Of a DNA stretch of 64,000 nucleotides, positions 19,074 to 28,256 are shown piece by piece. How positions within the stretch are numbered: position 1 is the stretch's first letter; each line of letters opens with the position of its first letter. Origin of the DNA: Xenorhabdus budapestensis (GTDB lineage Bacteria > Pseudomonadota > Gammaproteobacteria > Enterobacterales > Enterobacteriaceae); assembly GCF_002632465.1 (NCBI RefSeq), contig NZ_NIBS01000001.1, forward strand, positions 261,404-325,403, read 5' to 3'. The notes under the pieces were generated by a model that did not search any database, had not been told where the DNA came from, and was given only the letters and a program-made list of their open reading frames with translations. The translations under genes were made by a program, and so were the position numbers.

Positions 19074-20633
19074 TTAAAACTCGGCATGTAATTTTAGATA
19101 ATCTTCAAAACTCATGCTGTCTTGTTGTTCCAGATCATGTTGCCGTTCTACCGAAACTTTACGTTCCGCAGAAAAACGCTCATCATTCAATATACTATAC
19201 GGCTCTTTAACCAGTTCCAGAAAATACTTGTTCGCCAGTTCTAGTCCAAAGCCAACAATCCCTTGAGTTTTCATTCGATCTAATACACGGGCTGAAAACG
19301 TTAATGATGGATCCTCAAACATACCAACCAACTCTCTACAAACTGACTGATACTGCGTTCCAGAGCAGCTATCCAAAACCTCAGCGACACGCTCTAAATT
19401 TGCAAATAACTCTTGTCCAACTATCTTCAGTGGCTGCTGTTTCGCTCCACAGCCAATACCAATATCCAAGTTTGGTCTGCGTCCTTCCAAAATCACCTTA
19501 TTCCAGTTTTTACGACAACAGTCCAATTCTTCATCGCTCATTTCAGGTGAATCCGCTACAGCACACCATATCAAGAATAGATCGAGAAAACGGAGCTGTG
19601 TTTCATCAACACCAATCGCTGTGAACGGGTTTATGTCTAGAGAACGAACTTCTATATATTCTACACCACCACGAAGTAAAGCATCGGAAGGTGATTCCCC
19701 TTCTCTAGTTACCCGTTTAGGACGTATCGGTGCATATAGTTCATTTTCTATTTGAAGAACATTGGTATTGAGCTGTAGGTATTTACCCTCTTTTTTAAGC
19801 CCCAGAGCTGCAAATTCTGCTGATGGCTTATGAATTGCTTTCTTCAAACCCGCAACATACGTATGAAGACTGTTGAAAGTAATATTCAGATCACTCTGTG
19901 ATTTGTTGGTATACCCTAAATCACTCATCCTCAAAGAAGTCGCATAAGGTAAGTAACAAGTTCCTTTTTCGGTCTGTTCAAAGGATAGCGCAGTATCTCT
20001 TCCACGTAAAAATGAGGAGCAAATAGCCGGGGATGCACCAAACAAATAAGGGATTACCCAACCAAATCGGTAATAATTACGGATCAGTTTAAAATACCCG
20101 TCCGAAATTTGTTCTCTTCCACTTTCAGCATCTTTTACACCTAACCACGCCTGCCAGAAATTTATCGGCAATGAAAAATTATAGTGCACGCCAGAGATAG
20201 TTTGCATTAATGCACCATAACGATTTTTCAAGCCCTCCCTATACAGGGTTTTAAAGCGCCCTATATTGGACTTGCCATATTGCGCCAGAGTGATGTCTTC
20301 TTCCTTATCAATGAAGCATGGCATACTCAGAGGCCAGGTTTTCTCATTTATCAGATTTTTCGCAGTATATCGATGTAAATCTTTAAGAAAATCAATGGTT
20401 CTTTTTATATCACTATCAACAGGAGTAATAAACTCCAATAAAGATTCAGCAAAATCGGTTGTAATCCATTTATGTGTTAAAGAAGCACCAAGTGGTTCTG
20501 GATGCTTTGTCATAGCTAAATGACCATCTGGAGTAACACGCAAAGTTTCACGTTCAACACCGCGACAAATACCATCTAAAACGGTAGGGTTTGCCTCTAA
20601 CCATGACAATGCTTTTGATACATCCGGGATCAA
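19074..20633 (-). CDS. gshA: Glutamate-cysteine ligase GshA
   Basis: GshA makes gamma-glutamylcysteine from glutamate and cysteine with ATP, the rate-limiting step of glutathione synthesis. The 519 aa (E. coli 518) are of the proteobacterial class 1 type: [18 protein letters not shown] and [10 protein letters not shown] are visible. The start is TTG 20633 ([13 protein letters not shown]), preceded by GGGAGG; E. coli gshA also starts with TTG. It stops just before the micA terminator on the opposite strand. Confidence 0.97.
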   Translation of the reverse strand: MIPDVSKALSWLEANPTVLDGICRGVERETLRVTPDGHLAMTKHPEPLGASLTHKWITTDFAESLLEFITPVDSDIKRTIDFLKDLHRYTAKNLINEKTWPLSMPCFIDKEEDITLAQYGKSNIGRFKTLYREGLKNRYGALMQTISGVHYNFSLPINFWQAWLGVKDAESGREQISDGYFKLIRNYYRFGWVIPYLFGASPAICSSFLRGRDTALSFEQTEKGTCYLPYATSLRMSDLGYTNKSQSDLNITFNSLHTYVAGLKKAIHKPSAEFAALGLKKEGKYLQLNTNVLQIENELYAPIRPKRVTREGESPSDALLRGGVEYIEVRSLDINPFTAIGVDETQLRFLDLFLIWCAVADSPEMSDEELDCCRKNWNKVILEGRRPNLDIGIGCGAKQQPLKIVGQELFANLERVAEVLDSCSGTQYQSVCRELVGMFEDPSLTFSARVLDRMKTQGIVGFGLELANKYFLELVKEPYSILNDERFSAERKVSVERQHDLEQQDSMSFEDYLKLHAEF

Positions 20634-20794
20634 TTTGACCTCCCGTGGAGTTTTAAGAAGATTATTACTGAGCGTTTACTTTATATCAAACAAGTCAAGT
20701 TGTCGCTGATTACATAGCCCTGATGATATGTTATTGAACAAACTATAAACGTTGAATGGTAAAAAAAATATAATGTATAACAGAGTAAAAATGA

Positions 20795-20824
20795 AAAACC
20801 CCTGTCTTATTAAGACAGGGGTTT
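20795..20824 (-). terminator. tRNA operon terminator
   Basis: A 14-bp perfect palindrome (AAACCCCTGTCTTA / TAAGACAGGGGTTT), followed by T-rich DNA on the minus strand, just beyond the last tRNA-Arg gene. Confidence 0.85.
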
Positions 20825-20832
20825 ACTTAAAG

Positions 20833-20909
20833 TGGCGCATCCGGGAGGATTCGAACCTCCGACCGCTCGGTTCGTAGCCGAGTACTCTATCCAGCTGAGC
20901 TACGGATGC
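20833..20909 (-). tRNA. tRNA-Arg (anticodon ACG), copy 4 in transcription order
   Basis: A 77-nt gene with encoded CCA. Acceptor arms GCATCCG/CGGATGC pair, the anticodon loop is CTACGAA within CTCGG/CCGAG, and the T-loop is GTTCGAATC. A34 would be deaminated to inosine to read CGU, CGC and CGA. Last of four identical genes. Confidence 0.98.
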
Positions 20910-20996
20910 GTTGTCGGTTTTCCATATTCTGTTCAGGCGCCATCGACTGCCTGACTTTTCAGAATTGAGATACCTAGTAAATCACGGTGTTTAAAG

Positions 20997-21073
20997 TGGC
21001 GCATCCGGGAGGATTCGAACCTCCGACCGCTCGGTTCGTAGCCGAGTACTCTATCCAGCTGAGCTACGGATGC
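20997..21073 (-). tRNA. tRNA-Arg (anticodon ACG), copy 3
   Basis: Same 77-nt sequence as the gene at 20833 and same encoded CCA; exactly 164 bp from its neighbours on each side. Confidence 0.98.
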
Positions 21074-21160
21074 GTTGTCGGTTTTCCATATTCTGTTCAG
21101 GCGCCATCGACTGCCTGACTTTTCAGAATTAAGATACCTAGTAAATCGCGGTGTTTAAAG

Positions 21161-21237
21161 TGGCGCATCCGGGAGGATTCGAACCTCCGACCGCTCGGTT
21201 CGTAGCCGAGTACTCTATCCAGCTGAGCTACGGATGC
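21161..21237 (-). tRNA. tRNA-Arg (anticodon ACG), copy 2
   Basis: Same 77-nt sequence as the other copies; the anticodon stem-loop CTCGG-CTACGAA-CCGAG is intact. Confidence 0.98.
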
Positions 21238-21324
21238 GTTGTCGGTTTTCTATGTTCTGTTCAGGCGCTATCGACTGCCTGATTTTTCAGAATTGAGATA
21301 CCTAGTAAATCGCGGTGTTTAAAA

Positions 21325-21401
21325 TGGCGCATCCGGGAGGATTCGAACCTCCGACCGCTCGGTTCGTAGCCGAGTACTCTATCCAGCTGAGCTACGGATG
21401 C
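21325..21401 (-). tRNA. tRNA-Arg (anticodon ACG), copy 1
   Basis: Same 77-nt sequence; the first Arg copy after tRNA-Ser, with only a 9-bp spacer between the two genes, so they are processed from one precursor. E. coli has the same order, serV then argVYZQ. Confidence 0.98.
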
Positions 21402-21410
21402 GTAACAAAA

Positions 21411-21503
21411 TGGCGGTGAGGGAGGGATTCGAACCCTCGATGCAGCTCTTAACCACATACTCCCTTAGCAGGGGAGCGCCTTCAGCCTCTCGGCCACCTC
21501 ACC
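21411..21503 (-). tRNA. tRNA-Ser (anticodon GCT)
   Basis: A 93-nt class II tRNA. On the minus strand GGTGAGG pairs with CCTCACC, the anticodon loop is CTGCTAA in a CTCCC/GGGAG stem, a long variable arm follows, and GCCA is encoded at the 3' end. It reads AGU/AGC and is the first gene of the Ser-Arg tRNA operon. Confidence 0.98.
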
Positions 21504-21950
21504 ATACGCTTTAAAACTCTTGACTTAAGCTCTAGACCTGAAGCTTCCACCTCAGTACTTTTTGAACCTTTGCTTCTGGAACTTACTCAGAAGCTTTTCT
21601 TAAAGCTCGTCGTCGTTGCGATGGCGCACATATTACTTCCCCAGCCTGATAAGTCAAACAATTTTTCGCAACTTTTTTTCCGTTTGAATACTTTGCGCAC
21701 ATAACGACGAGTTTAACATCTAAAAGTCTGTTTTATCGACAGTGAAACTCCCTAAAATGTGTAAAAATTGATGGAAAAAATTATTCACTGTTATGACATC
21801 ATGAATGATGTCTTTTCAACAGATAGAAAATAAAAAGATGTGAGAAAATAGAATTAAGGTAACAAAAAAGGATAAACCATGTGGTTCAAAAAAAGGGACG
21901 AAGTAGAGTAGCGCCCAAGTTTTAAAAAAAGCATGGACGCCATTCTTGAA
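21504..21950. other. tRNA-Ser to csrA intergenic region
   Basis: About 450 bp. The side near tRNA-Ser is the tRNA operon leader with its promoter at 21630-21657. Next to csrA there is a ten-codon plus-strand frame (21879-21911, MWFKKRDEVE) behind AAAGGAT. I cannot assign it a role. No csrA terminator with a clear T-run is seen. Confidence 0.5.
21630..21657 (-). promoter_or_regulatory. Stable-RNA type promoter of the Ser-Arg tRNA operon
   Basis: On the minus strand TTGACT, 16 bp, TAATAT, followed by GTGCGCC. The short spacer and GC-rich discriminator are typical of tRNA promoters under stringent control. It lies ~125 bp before tRNA-Ser. Confidence 0.7.
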
Positions 21951-22136
21951 TTAAAAAGTTGTAGGCTGAGACTTCTCTGCCTGAATCCGTTGATAAATTT
22001 CTTCACGGTGAACAGAAACTTCCTTGGGTGCATTCACACCAATTCGAACTTGGTTGCCTTTAACCCCCAGTACTGTAACTGTTACCTCATCGCCTATCAT
22101 GAGCGTTTCACCAACTCGACGAGTCAGAATAAGCAT
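21951..22136 (-). CDS. csrA: Carbon storage regulator CsrA
   Basis: CsrA is a dimeric RNA-binding protein that blocks or stabilises mRNAs at GGA motifs and so controls glycogen, biofilm, motility and, in insect pathogens, virulence-related physiology. The 61 aa match E. coli CsrA over the core [20 protein letters not shown] and the R44-containing [10 protein letters not shown]; only the C-terminal tail differs. It lies between alaS and the tRNA operon as in E. coli. Confidence 0.98.
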   Translation of the reverse strand: MLILTRRVGETLMIGDEVTVTVLGVKGNQVRIGVNAPKEVSVHREEIYQRIQAEKSQPTTF

Positions 22137-22330
22137 TCTTTGCTCCTTGAAAATTTAAAAGAGTCGGGTCTCTAGGTTTCCCCGCTATTATCCATCAAAC
22201 ACCGTGAAAACGTAAAGCTATGATATCTACTTAAAGTATAAGCAGTTTTGAACACATTTCCTATATCTATAGGATAGCTAAAATATAAGTATGTGCCCAA
22301 CGTTTCAACAATTTCACAACAAAAAACATT

Positions 22331-22362
22331 TGGCACCATAAAAAGATAGTTTCATGGTGCCA
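22331..22362 (-). terminator. Candidate alaS terminator
   Basis: TGGCACCAT and ATGGTGCCA form a 9-bp perfect stem ~20 bp after the alaS stop, followed on the minus strand by AATGTTTTTTG. It separates alaS from csrA. Confidence 0.6.
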
Positions 22363-22383
22363 CTACTATCACGGCAATATTAA

Positions 22384-25011
22384 CTACAACCGCAATGTTA
22401 CCCACTCTTCTACACTAGCTAATGCGGAAGGAAGAGCTGCTACATCTGTCCCACCAGCCTGAGCCAGATCAGGACGTCCTCCTCCTTTACCTCCAACTTG
22501 CTGGGCAACAAAAGAGATTAAATCACCCGCTTTTATTCTAGCAGTCAAATCCTTTGTTATACCAACAATTAGGGAGACTTTATCACCAGTCACAGTAGAA
22601 AGCACAATAATTGCTGGTCCTAATTGATTTTTCAGATCATCAACCATCGTTCTGAGCATTTTGGGTTCAACATCACCCAACTGTGTCACCAGTAGGCGAA
22701 TACCTTGGATATCTTTCGCTTGGTTAGCCAAAGCAGAACTTTCTTGAGCTGCCTGCTGAGATTTCAACTGTTGCAACTCTTTTTCCAATTGTTTCGTTCT
22801 ATCCAGCGTCGTTTTCACCTTCTCACTCAGACTGCTAATATCCCCCTTCACCAAATGAGCTATATCTTGCAATAATTCAGTCTGTTGATATATAGAATTC
22901 AGTGCAGTTTGCCCTGTAACGGCTTCGATACGGCGGATACCGGCGGCTGTGCCTGATTCACTGATAATACGGAACAGCCCGATATCACCGGTACGACTTG
23001 CATGAGTTCCACCACACAACTCAGTAGAAAAATCTCCCATGCTCAATACACGCACTTGCTCATCATACTTTTCACCAAATAGTGCCATAGCACCCTTGGC
23101 TTTTGCTGCTTCCAAGTCCATTAATTCTGTAACAATTGGTAAATTTTTGCGAATTTCTCCATTTACCAGATTTTCTACTTGGCGAATTTGTTCTGGCTGC
23201 ATAGCTTCAAAATGGGAGAAGTCAAAACGCAGATACTTATCATTTACCAAAGAACCTTTCTGAGAAACATGCTCTCCCAGAATTTGACGCAATGCTGCAT
23301 GTAATAAGTGAGTAGCAGAGTGGTTCAAACGAATTGTATCTCTGCGCACTACATCAACTTCGGCATCAACTATACCATTAACGTTCAGACTACCATTTGT
23401 CAATTTACCAATATGACCAATTGCCTGACCATATTTTTGGGTATCAACAACTTCAAATGTGCTTTCACCGCAGGAGAGCTTACCTGTATCCCCGACTTGT
23501 CCGCCAGATTCAGCATAGAAAGCCGTCTTATCAAGTATGATGATCGCTTCTTCACCAGCATGAAGTTGCTCAATTGGCTCCCCATGGCGGTAAATCGCGT
23601 TTACAGCCGCTTTCTGAGAGTTATGTTCATAACCAGAAAAATCGCTGTGGCTATCAACTTTGATCATTTCATTGTAATCAGTACCAAAACCACTGGATTC
23701 ACGAGCACGACGACGCTGACTATCCATTGCAATCTCAAAGCCCGCTTCATCAACCTTAATATTGCGTTCACGACAAACATCCGCAGTCAAGTCAAGAGGA
23801 AAGCCATAGGTGTCATATAAGCGGAAAACAGTTTCACCATCTAAGGTATCACCAGACAGTTGCGCCAGTTCTTCATCCAGTAATTGCAGGCCACGTTCCA
23901 AAGTACGGGCAAATTGCTCTTCTTCTGTTTTTAATACCTGCTCAACCAATGACTGTTGACGTTGCAGTTCTTCACCTGCTGCCCCCATAATTTTGATCAA
24001 TGGAGCAACCAACTTGTAGAAGAACGTCTCTTTAGCTTCCAACATATTGCCATGACGAATAGCACGACGAATGATACGACGAAGCACATAAGCCCGGTTC
24101 TCATTTGATGGAATAACACCATCGCAAATCAGGAATGAACATGATCGGATATGGTCAGCAATAACACGTAGGGATTTGTTGGTGAGATCGGTTGCACCAG
24201 TCACTTCTGCTACAGCAGCGATCAAATCACGGAACGCATCAATTTCATAGTTGGAATTCACATGCTGCAATACCGCAGCCAGACGCTCCAAGCCCATGCC
24301 AGTATCAACGGAAGGTTTTGGCAGAGATTCCATTGTACCGTCTACATGACGGTTAAACTGCATGAAAACGATATTCCAGATTTCAATATATCTGTCACCG
24401 TCTTCTTCCGGGCTACCTGGAGGCCCACCCCAAATATGTTCACCGTGATCGTAAAAAATTTCTGTACAAGGACCACAAGGACCTGTATCCCCCATTTGCC
24501 AGAAGTTATCTGACGCATAAGGAGCACCTTTATTATCACCAATGCGAATAATCCTTTCTGCTGGAACACCGACTTCTTTGCTCCAGATATCGTAGGCTTC
24601 ATCGTCTGTTTCATAAACAGTCACCCACAATTTCTCTTTTGGCAGATTGAACCACTCTGCTCCCGTCAGCAATTCCCAAGCATATTTAATCGCATCTTGT
24701 TTGAAGTAATCGCCAAAACTGAAATTACCCAACATTTCAAAGAAAGTGTGATGACGAGCGGTATAACCAACATTTTCTAAATCGTTGTGCTTTCCACCAG
24801 CACGAACACAGCGCTGAGCCGTTGTTGCTCGAGTATAAGGCCTTTTATCCAACCCAAGAAAAACATCTTTGAATTGGTTCATTCCCGCGTTGGTGAACAA
24901 CAATGTTGGATCATTGGTTGGCACCAACGAACTACTTGGTACTATTTGGTGCCCTTTAGTGTGAAAAAAGTCAAGAAACGCTTGACGGATCTCAGCGGTG
25001 CTTTTGCTCAT
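22384..25011 (-). CDS. alaS: Alanyl-tRNA synthetase
   Basis: AlaRS charges tRNA-Ala by recognising its G3:U70 pair and edits Ser/Gly mischarging. The 875 aa (E. coli 876) contain the class II aminoacylation core ([27 protein letters not shown] region, ~40-90), the editing domain with the zinc-binding [11 protein letters not shown] (~565) and [13 protein letters not shown] blocks, and a C-terminal C-Ala domain ending with [15 protein letters not shown]. It lies directly downstream of recA, with no recX between them. Confidence 0.98.
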   Translation of the reverse strand: MSKSTAEIRQAFLDFFHTKGHQIVPSSSLVPTNDPTLLFTNAGMNQFKDVFLGLDKRPYTRATTAQRCVRAGGKHNDLENVGYTARHHTFFEMLGNFSFGDYFKQDAIKYAWELLTGAEWFNLPKEKLWVTVYETDDEAYDIWSKEVGVPAERIIRIGDNKGAPYASDNFWQMGDTGPCGPCTEIFYDHGEHIWGGPPGSPEEDGDRYIEIWNIVFMQFNRHVDGTMESLPKPSVDTGMGLERLAAVLQHVNSNYEIDAFRDLIAAVAEVTGATDLTNKSLRVIADHIRSCSFLICDGVIPSNENRAYVLRRIIRRAIRHGNMLEAKETFFYKLVAPLIKIMGAAGEELQRQQSLVEQVLKTEEEQFARTLERGLQLLDEELAQLSGDTLDGETVFRLYDTYGFPLDLTADVCRERNIKVDEAGFEIAMDSQRRRARESSGFGTDYNEMIKVDSHSDFSGYEHNSQKAAVNAIYRHGEPIEQLHAGEEAIIILDKTAFYAESGGQVGDTGKLSCGESTFEVVDTQKYGQAIGHIGKLTNGSLNVNGIVDAEVDVVRRDTIRLNHSATHLLHAALRQILGEHVSQKGSLVNDKYLRFDFSHFEAMQPEQIRQVENLVNGEIRKNLPIVTELMDLEAAKAKGAMALFGEKYDEQVRVLSMGDFSTELCGGTHASRTGDIGLFRIISESGTAAGIRRIEAVTGQTALNSIYQQTELLQDIAHLVKGDISSLSEKVKTTLDRTKQLEKELQQLKSQQAAQESSALANQAKDIQGIRLLVTQLGDVEPKMLRTMVDDLKNQLGPAIIVLSTVTGDKVSLIVGITKDLTARIKAGDLISFVAQQVGGKGGGRPDLAQAGGTDVAALPSALASVEEWVTLRL

Positions 25012-25325
25012 AATTGTCCCGAAATCAAGCTGAAAAAACAGAATTATGGATGGTTGAGGTGGTATATCTCATCACCATTTCAACTCACGAACATATTAAA
25101 ATAGGGTTAAAATAGAGTGTCTTCCATAAGAAGTAAAATCCCATATAAATCCATTCGCTTTTCAGCATTGTAATTCGTCTGGGCATTTTCTGAAAGTCTG
25201 TTTGTCAGACCAGTTTCGATGCAATCGTTTCCAATCGTATTTATTCCTACATAAAAGCAAAAACCACACCCAAATTGGGTGTGGTTTTTGACGGAAACAA
25301 TTTGTGATCACAAAGTGAAAAGTGA
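25012..25325. other. recA-alaS intergenic region lacking recX
   Basis: About 310 bp between recA and alaS (both minus). E. coli carries recX here. I find only the recA terminator and AT-rich DNA with no frame resembling RecX. Confidence 0.7.
25259..25289 (-). terminator. recA terminator
   Basis: A 15-bp stem, AAAAACCACACCCAA with TTGGGTGTGGTTTTT, ending in a T-run on either strand, 37 bp after the recA stop. Such a strong terminator right after recA limits read-through to alaS. Confidence 0.88.
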
Positions 25326-26402
25326 TTAGAACTCTTCGTTATTCACTTCTTCGACGTTGTCTTCATAATCAGTAGTATAATCAGAAGCAGCGCTACTGAA
25401 TCCACCTGCATTATTCAACAGCAATTCACGCAGTTTTTTATCCAGTTCAGACGCAACTTCTAGATGCTCTTTCAGGTAAATTGTGGCATTAGCTTTACCC
25501 TGACCAATTTTGTCGCCGTTATAGCTGTACCATGCACCCGCTTTTTCCACCATTTTGTGTTTAACACCCAGGTCGATAAGTTCACCATAAGTATTAATGC
25601 CTTCACCATACAGGATTTGGAATTCAGCTTGTTTAAAAGGCGCTGCAACTTTGTTCTTGACTACCTTCACACGAGTTTCGCTACCGACAACCTCATCGCT
25701 GTTTTTCACAGAGCCAGTACGACGGATGTCCAGACGAACAGATGCATAGAATTTGAGTGCGTTACCACCGGTTGTGGTTTCTGGATTACCAAACATCACA
25801 CCAATTTTCATACGGATCTGGTTAATAAAGATCAACAATGTATTGGAGTTTTTCAGGTTTCCTGCCAGCTTACGCATAGCTTGGCTCATCATACGAGCCG
25901 CCAGCCCCATATGTGAATCACCGATTTCACCTTCGATTTCTGCTTTTGGTGTCAACGCAGCAACAGAGTCAACCACAATAACATCAACGGCACCAGAACG
26001 TGACAAAGCATCACAGATTTCTAACGCTTGTTCACCAGTATCAGGCTGAGAACACAGTAAGTTATCAATATCCACACCCAATTTTTTGGCATAAACCGGA
26101 TCAAGGGCATGCTCGGCATCAATAAAAGCACATGTTCTGCCTTCACGCTGAGCTGCGGCAATAACCTGAAGGGTTAGCGTTGTTTTACCAGAAGATTCAG
26201 GCCCGTATATTTCAACAATACGCCCCATTGGCAAACCGCCTGCACCTAAAGCAATATCCAGTGACAGTGAACCAGTAGAAATGGTTTCAACATCCATTGA
26301 GCGATTTTCGCCCAAACGCATGATAGAACCTTTGCCAAATTGTTTTTCAATTTGACCCAGTGCCGCTGCTAGTGCTTTTTGTTTGTTTTCATCGTTAGCC
26401 AT
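25326..26402 (-). CDS. recA: Recombinase RecA
   Basis: RecA forms ATP-dependent filaments on single-stranded DNA, catalyses strand exchange and triggers LexA and UmuD self-cleavage. Starting at ATG 26402 ([19 protein letters not shown]) it is 358 aa. Walker A is GPESSGKT (67-74, catalytic K73) and the L1/L2 loop blocks are intact, with an acidic C-terminal tail ending [11 protein letters not shown]. The frame is open 14 codons upstream, but that part is not RecA-like. A LexA box lies ~100 bp upstream. Confidence 0.98.
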   Translation of the reverse strand: MANDENKQKALAAALGQIEKQFGKGSIMRLGENRSMDVETISTGSLSLDIALGAGGLPMGRIVEIYGPESSGKTTLTLQVIAAAQREGRTCAFIDAEHALDPVYAKKLGVDIDNLLCSQPDTGEQALEICDALSRSGAVDVIVVDSVAALTPKAEIEGEIGDSHMGLAARMMSQAMRKLAGNLKNSNTLLIFINQIRMKIGVMFGNPETTTGGNALKFYASVRLDIRRTGSVKNSDEVVGSETRVKVVKNKVAAPFKQAEFQILYGEGINTYGELIDLGVKHKMVEKAGAWYSYNGDKIGQGKANATIYLKEHLEVASELDKKLRELLLNNAGGFSSAASDYTTDYEDNVEEVNNEEF

Positions 26403-26501
26403 GTTTACTCCTTCGTAAGCAATGAAGTGTAGGGGCTGCCCCACTGCTGATAAACTGTTTCTGATACCACATTTATATAATCAAAGTGCTGAAACCAATT
26501 A

Positions 26502-26521
26502 TACTGTATAATCATACAGCA
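26502..26521 (-). promoter_or_regulatory. LexA (SOS) box of recA
   Basis: TACTGTATAATCATACAGCA contains CTGT-N8-ACAG, the LexA consensus, and differs little from the E. coli recA operator. It lies between the pncC stop and recA, ~100 bp before the recA start. Confidence 0.92.
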
Positions 26522-26526
26522 TCAAG

Positions 26527-27030
26527 TTAATTTTTTATGATTTCTTCCAGCAATGTTTTTAAAGAAAAAATAGCTGACTGGAGCCGTACAAAGTAACGAT
26601 CACCAGTAAAAAGCCGACGATATGACTTCGTGTATATATTTTCACCATCACGGGTAGCAAACCCAAAATAAACTGTACCTATTGGTTTCTCTTCGCTGCC
26701 ACCTTCTGGCCCTGCTATGCCACTGACTGAAATAGCAAAATCCGCTTTAGCGACTTCCAACGCTCCTGAAGCCATTTCTTTAACAACCTGCTCACTGACT
26801 GCGCCAAACTGAGTCAGCGACATCTGCGATACTCCCAGCATTTCATGCTTGGCATCATTACTATAAGTCACGAAACCACGATTAAAATAGGCTGAACTGC
26901 CAGCAATATCTGTGATCGTCTTAGTGATCCATCCCCCTGTGCAGGATTCTGCACAGGTTATGGATAACTGCTTCTGGCGTAACCTTTTCCCAAGTTCAAT
27001 ACTAAGCTGATTCAGGATTTTTTCACCCAT
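26527..27030 (-). CDS. pncC: Nicotinamide-nucleotide amidase PncC
   Basis: PncC deamidates nicotinamide mononucleotide to nicotinic acid mononucleotide, recycling the NMN released by NAD-dependent DNA ligase. The 167 aa form a stand-alone CinA C-terminal domain with the motifs TCAESCTGGWI, SNDAKHEMLGV and VSGIAGPEGGSEEKPIGTVYFG. It lies 25 bp after lplT on the same strand, so here it may be expressed with aas-lplT; in E. coli it is next to recA but not to aas. Confidence 0.93.
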   Translation of the reverse strand: MGEKILNQLSIELGKRLRQKQLSITCAESCTGGWITKTITDIAGSSAYFNRGFVTYSNDAKHEMLGVSQMSLTQFGAVSEQVVKEMASGALEVAKADFAISVSGIAGPEGGSEEKPIGTVYFGFATRDGENIYTKSYRRLFTGDRYFVRLQSAIFSLKTLLEEIIKN

Positions 27031-27055
27031 AGTACGCCTTTAACGCTATAAGAAA

Positions 27056-28252
27056 TTAATTTTTCCGAAGCAGATCCCAAATCCACAACCCACCGATTGC
27101 CAAAGAAAGTAAGATACCAAAACCAATACCTATAGCAATGACGGACATTCCTGACATGATGGAAATTAAGTACAGCCCTAGCATAATCAGCATTGCGCTG
27201 TTTTCGCCAAAATTCTGTACCGCAACAGCTTTACCGGCTCCCATCTCATGCTTCCCATGTTCCTGCAACAACGCATTCAATGGCACGACGAAAAGACCAC
27301 CAAGCACCCCAAGCGTAATCAGGATTAAGTATGAATTCCATATCGATTGTTGAATGGCAAAAATGATAACAATAACACCGATCAGAATTCCGGCAGGCAT
27401 ACAGCGACGCACAGTTTTCAATGTAATAAACCTTGCAGCCAAACCTGCTCCCACAATAATACCAATTGCAACGACTGCATTCATCAAGGTTGGCGTTGTA
27501 TTACCTTCAATTCCCAGAACGATAGGGACCCATGCAACCAACAAAAAGCGAAGAGTAACACCAGCCCCCCAGAACAGACTAGTTCCAACTAAAGAGAAAC
27601 GGGTTTCTGGATTTCGCCAAAGGGCAGAAGTAACAGCGATAAAATCCACCAGCATTGCTTTGGGATCCCAACCTTTCCCCTGACGGGCTGCCGCCAAGCG
27701 AGGAATATAGAAATTGGCTACCACAGCCGCACCATACATAAAGGCGCATAGCCCTAATGCAAGAAACAGACTGAAATCAGAGAGAAAGCCACCTGCTACA
27801 GAACCAATCAGAATCGCTGCAATTGTTGATGCTTCCATCATGCCATTAGCTTTGACCAAACGCCCGCCATCAGTCAATTCGCCCAAGATCCCATATTTGG
27901 CAGGTGAATAAGCTGCTGCTCCAATTCCCACAAGGGTATATCCCCAAAAAGGGTTCATATCAATGCAGATACTGACAGCACCCAGTAATTTGATGCCATT
28001 GGAAAAGAGCATAACCCGGCCTTTCGGAAACCGATCAGCAATTTGCCCCACAAAGGGGGCAAGCACAATATAAGTCAACACGAAAACAATTTGTAGGGCT
28101 GGCAGACTCCATCCCGGATAAGACTCAGCCTTCAATTGAGCTAATATAGCGAAGAATAGTGCATTATCAGCAAAAGCAGACAGAAACTGGGATAATAAAA
28201 CTGCCTTCATTCCTCGACTTAACAATGGTTGTGTCTCCATAGTCCCATTCAT
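27056..28252 (-). CDS. lplT: Lysophospholipid transporter LplT
   Basis: LplT is a major-facilitator flippase that brings lysophosphatidylethanolamine and lysophosphatidylglycerol from the outer to the inner leaflet of the inner membrane for re-acylation by Aas. The 398 aa (E. coli 397) show about 12 membrane segments and the blocks [38 protein letters not shown] and [11 protein letters not shown]. It lies 4 bp after aas in the standard aas-lplT operon. Confidence 0.96.
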   Translation of the reverse strand: MNGTMETQPLLSRGMKAVLLSQFLSAFADNALFFAILAQLKAESYPGWSLPALQIVFVLTYIVLAPFVGQIADRFPKGRVMLFSNGIKLLGAVSICIDMNPFWGYTLVGIGAAAYSPAKYGILGELTDGGRLVKANGMMEASTIAAILIGSVAGGFLSDFSLFLALGLCAFMYGAAVVANFYIPRLAAARQGKGWDPKAMLVDFIAVTSALWRNPETRFSLVGTSLFWGAGVTLRFLLVAWVPIVLGIEGNTTPTLMNAVVAIGIIVGAGLAARFITLKTVRRCMPAGILIGVIVIIFAIQQSIWNSYLILITLGVLGGLFVVPLNALLQEHGKHEMGAGKAVAVQNFGENSAMLIMLGLYLISIMSGMSVIAIGIGFGILLSLAIGGLWIWDLLRKN

Positions 28253-28256
28253 TTCC

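Larger units (their letters stand above)
20833..21401 (-). repeat. Tandem array of 164-bp tRNA-Arg units
   Basis: The four tRNA-Arg genes begin at exact 164-bp steps. The three 87-bp spacers are almost identical too, each with GTTGTCGGTTTTC, TCTGTTCAGGCG, TTTTCAGAATT and TACCTAGTAAATC, differing at only a few bases. The whole unit, not only the tRNA, has been duplicated or kept alike by gene conversion. Confidence 0.9.

Noticed and set aside
20833-21401. Regularly spaced repeats resembling a CRISPR array
   Set aside because: The conserved units are complete tRNA-Arg genes with encoded CCA, and the spacers are also near-identical.
25012-25325. A decayed recX gene
   Set aside because: Read in all frames, no stretch resembles RecX; this is absence, not a visible pseudogene.
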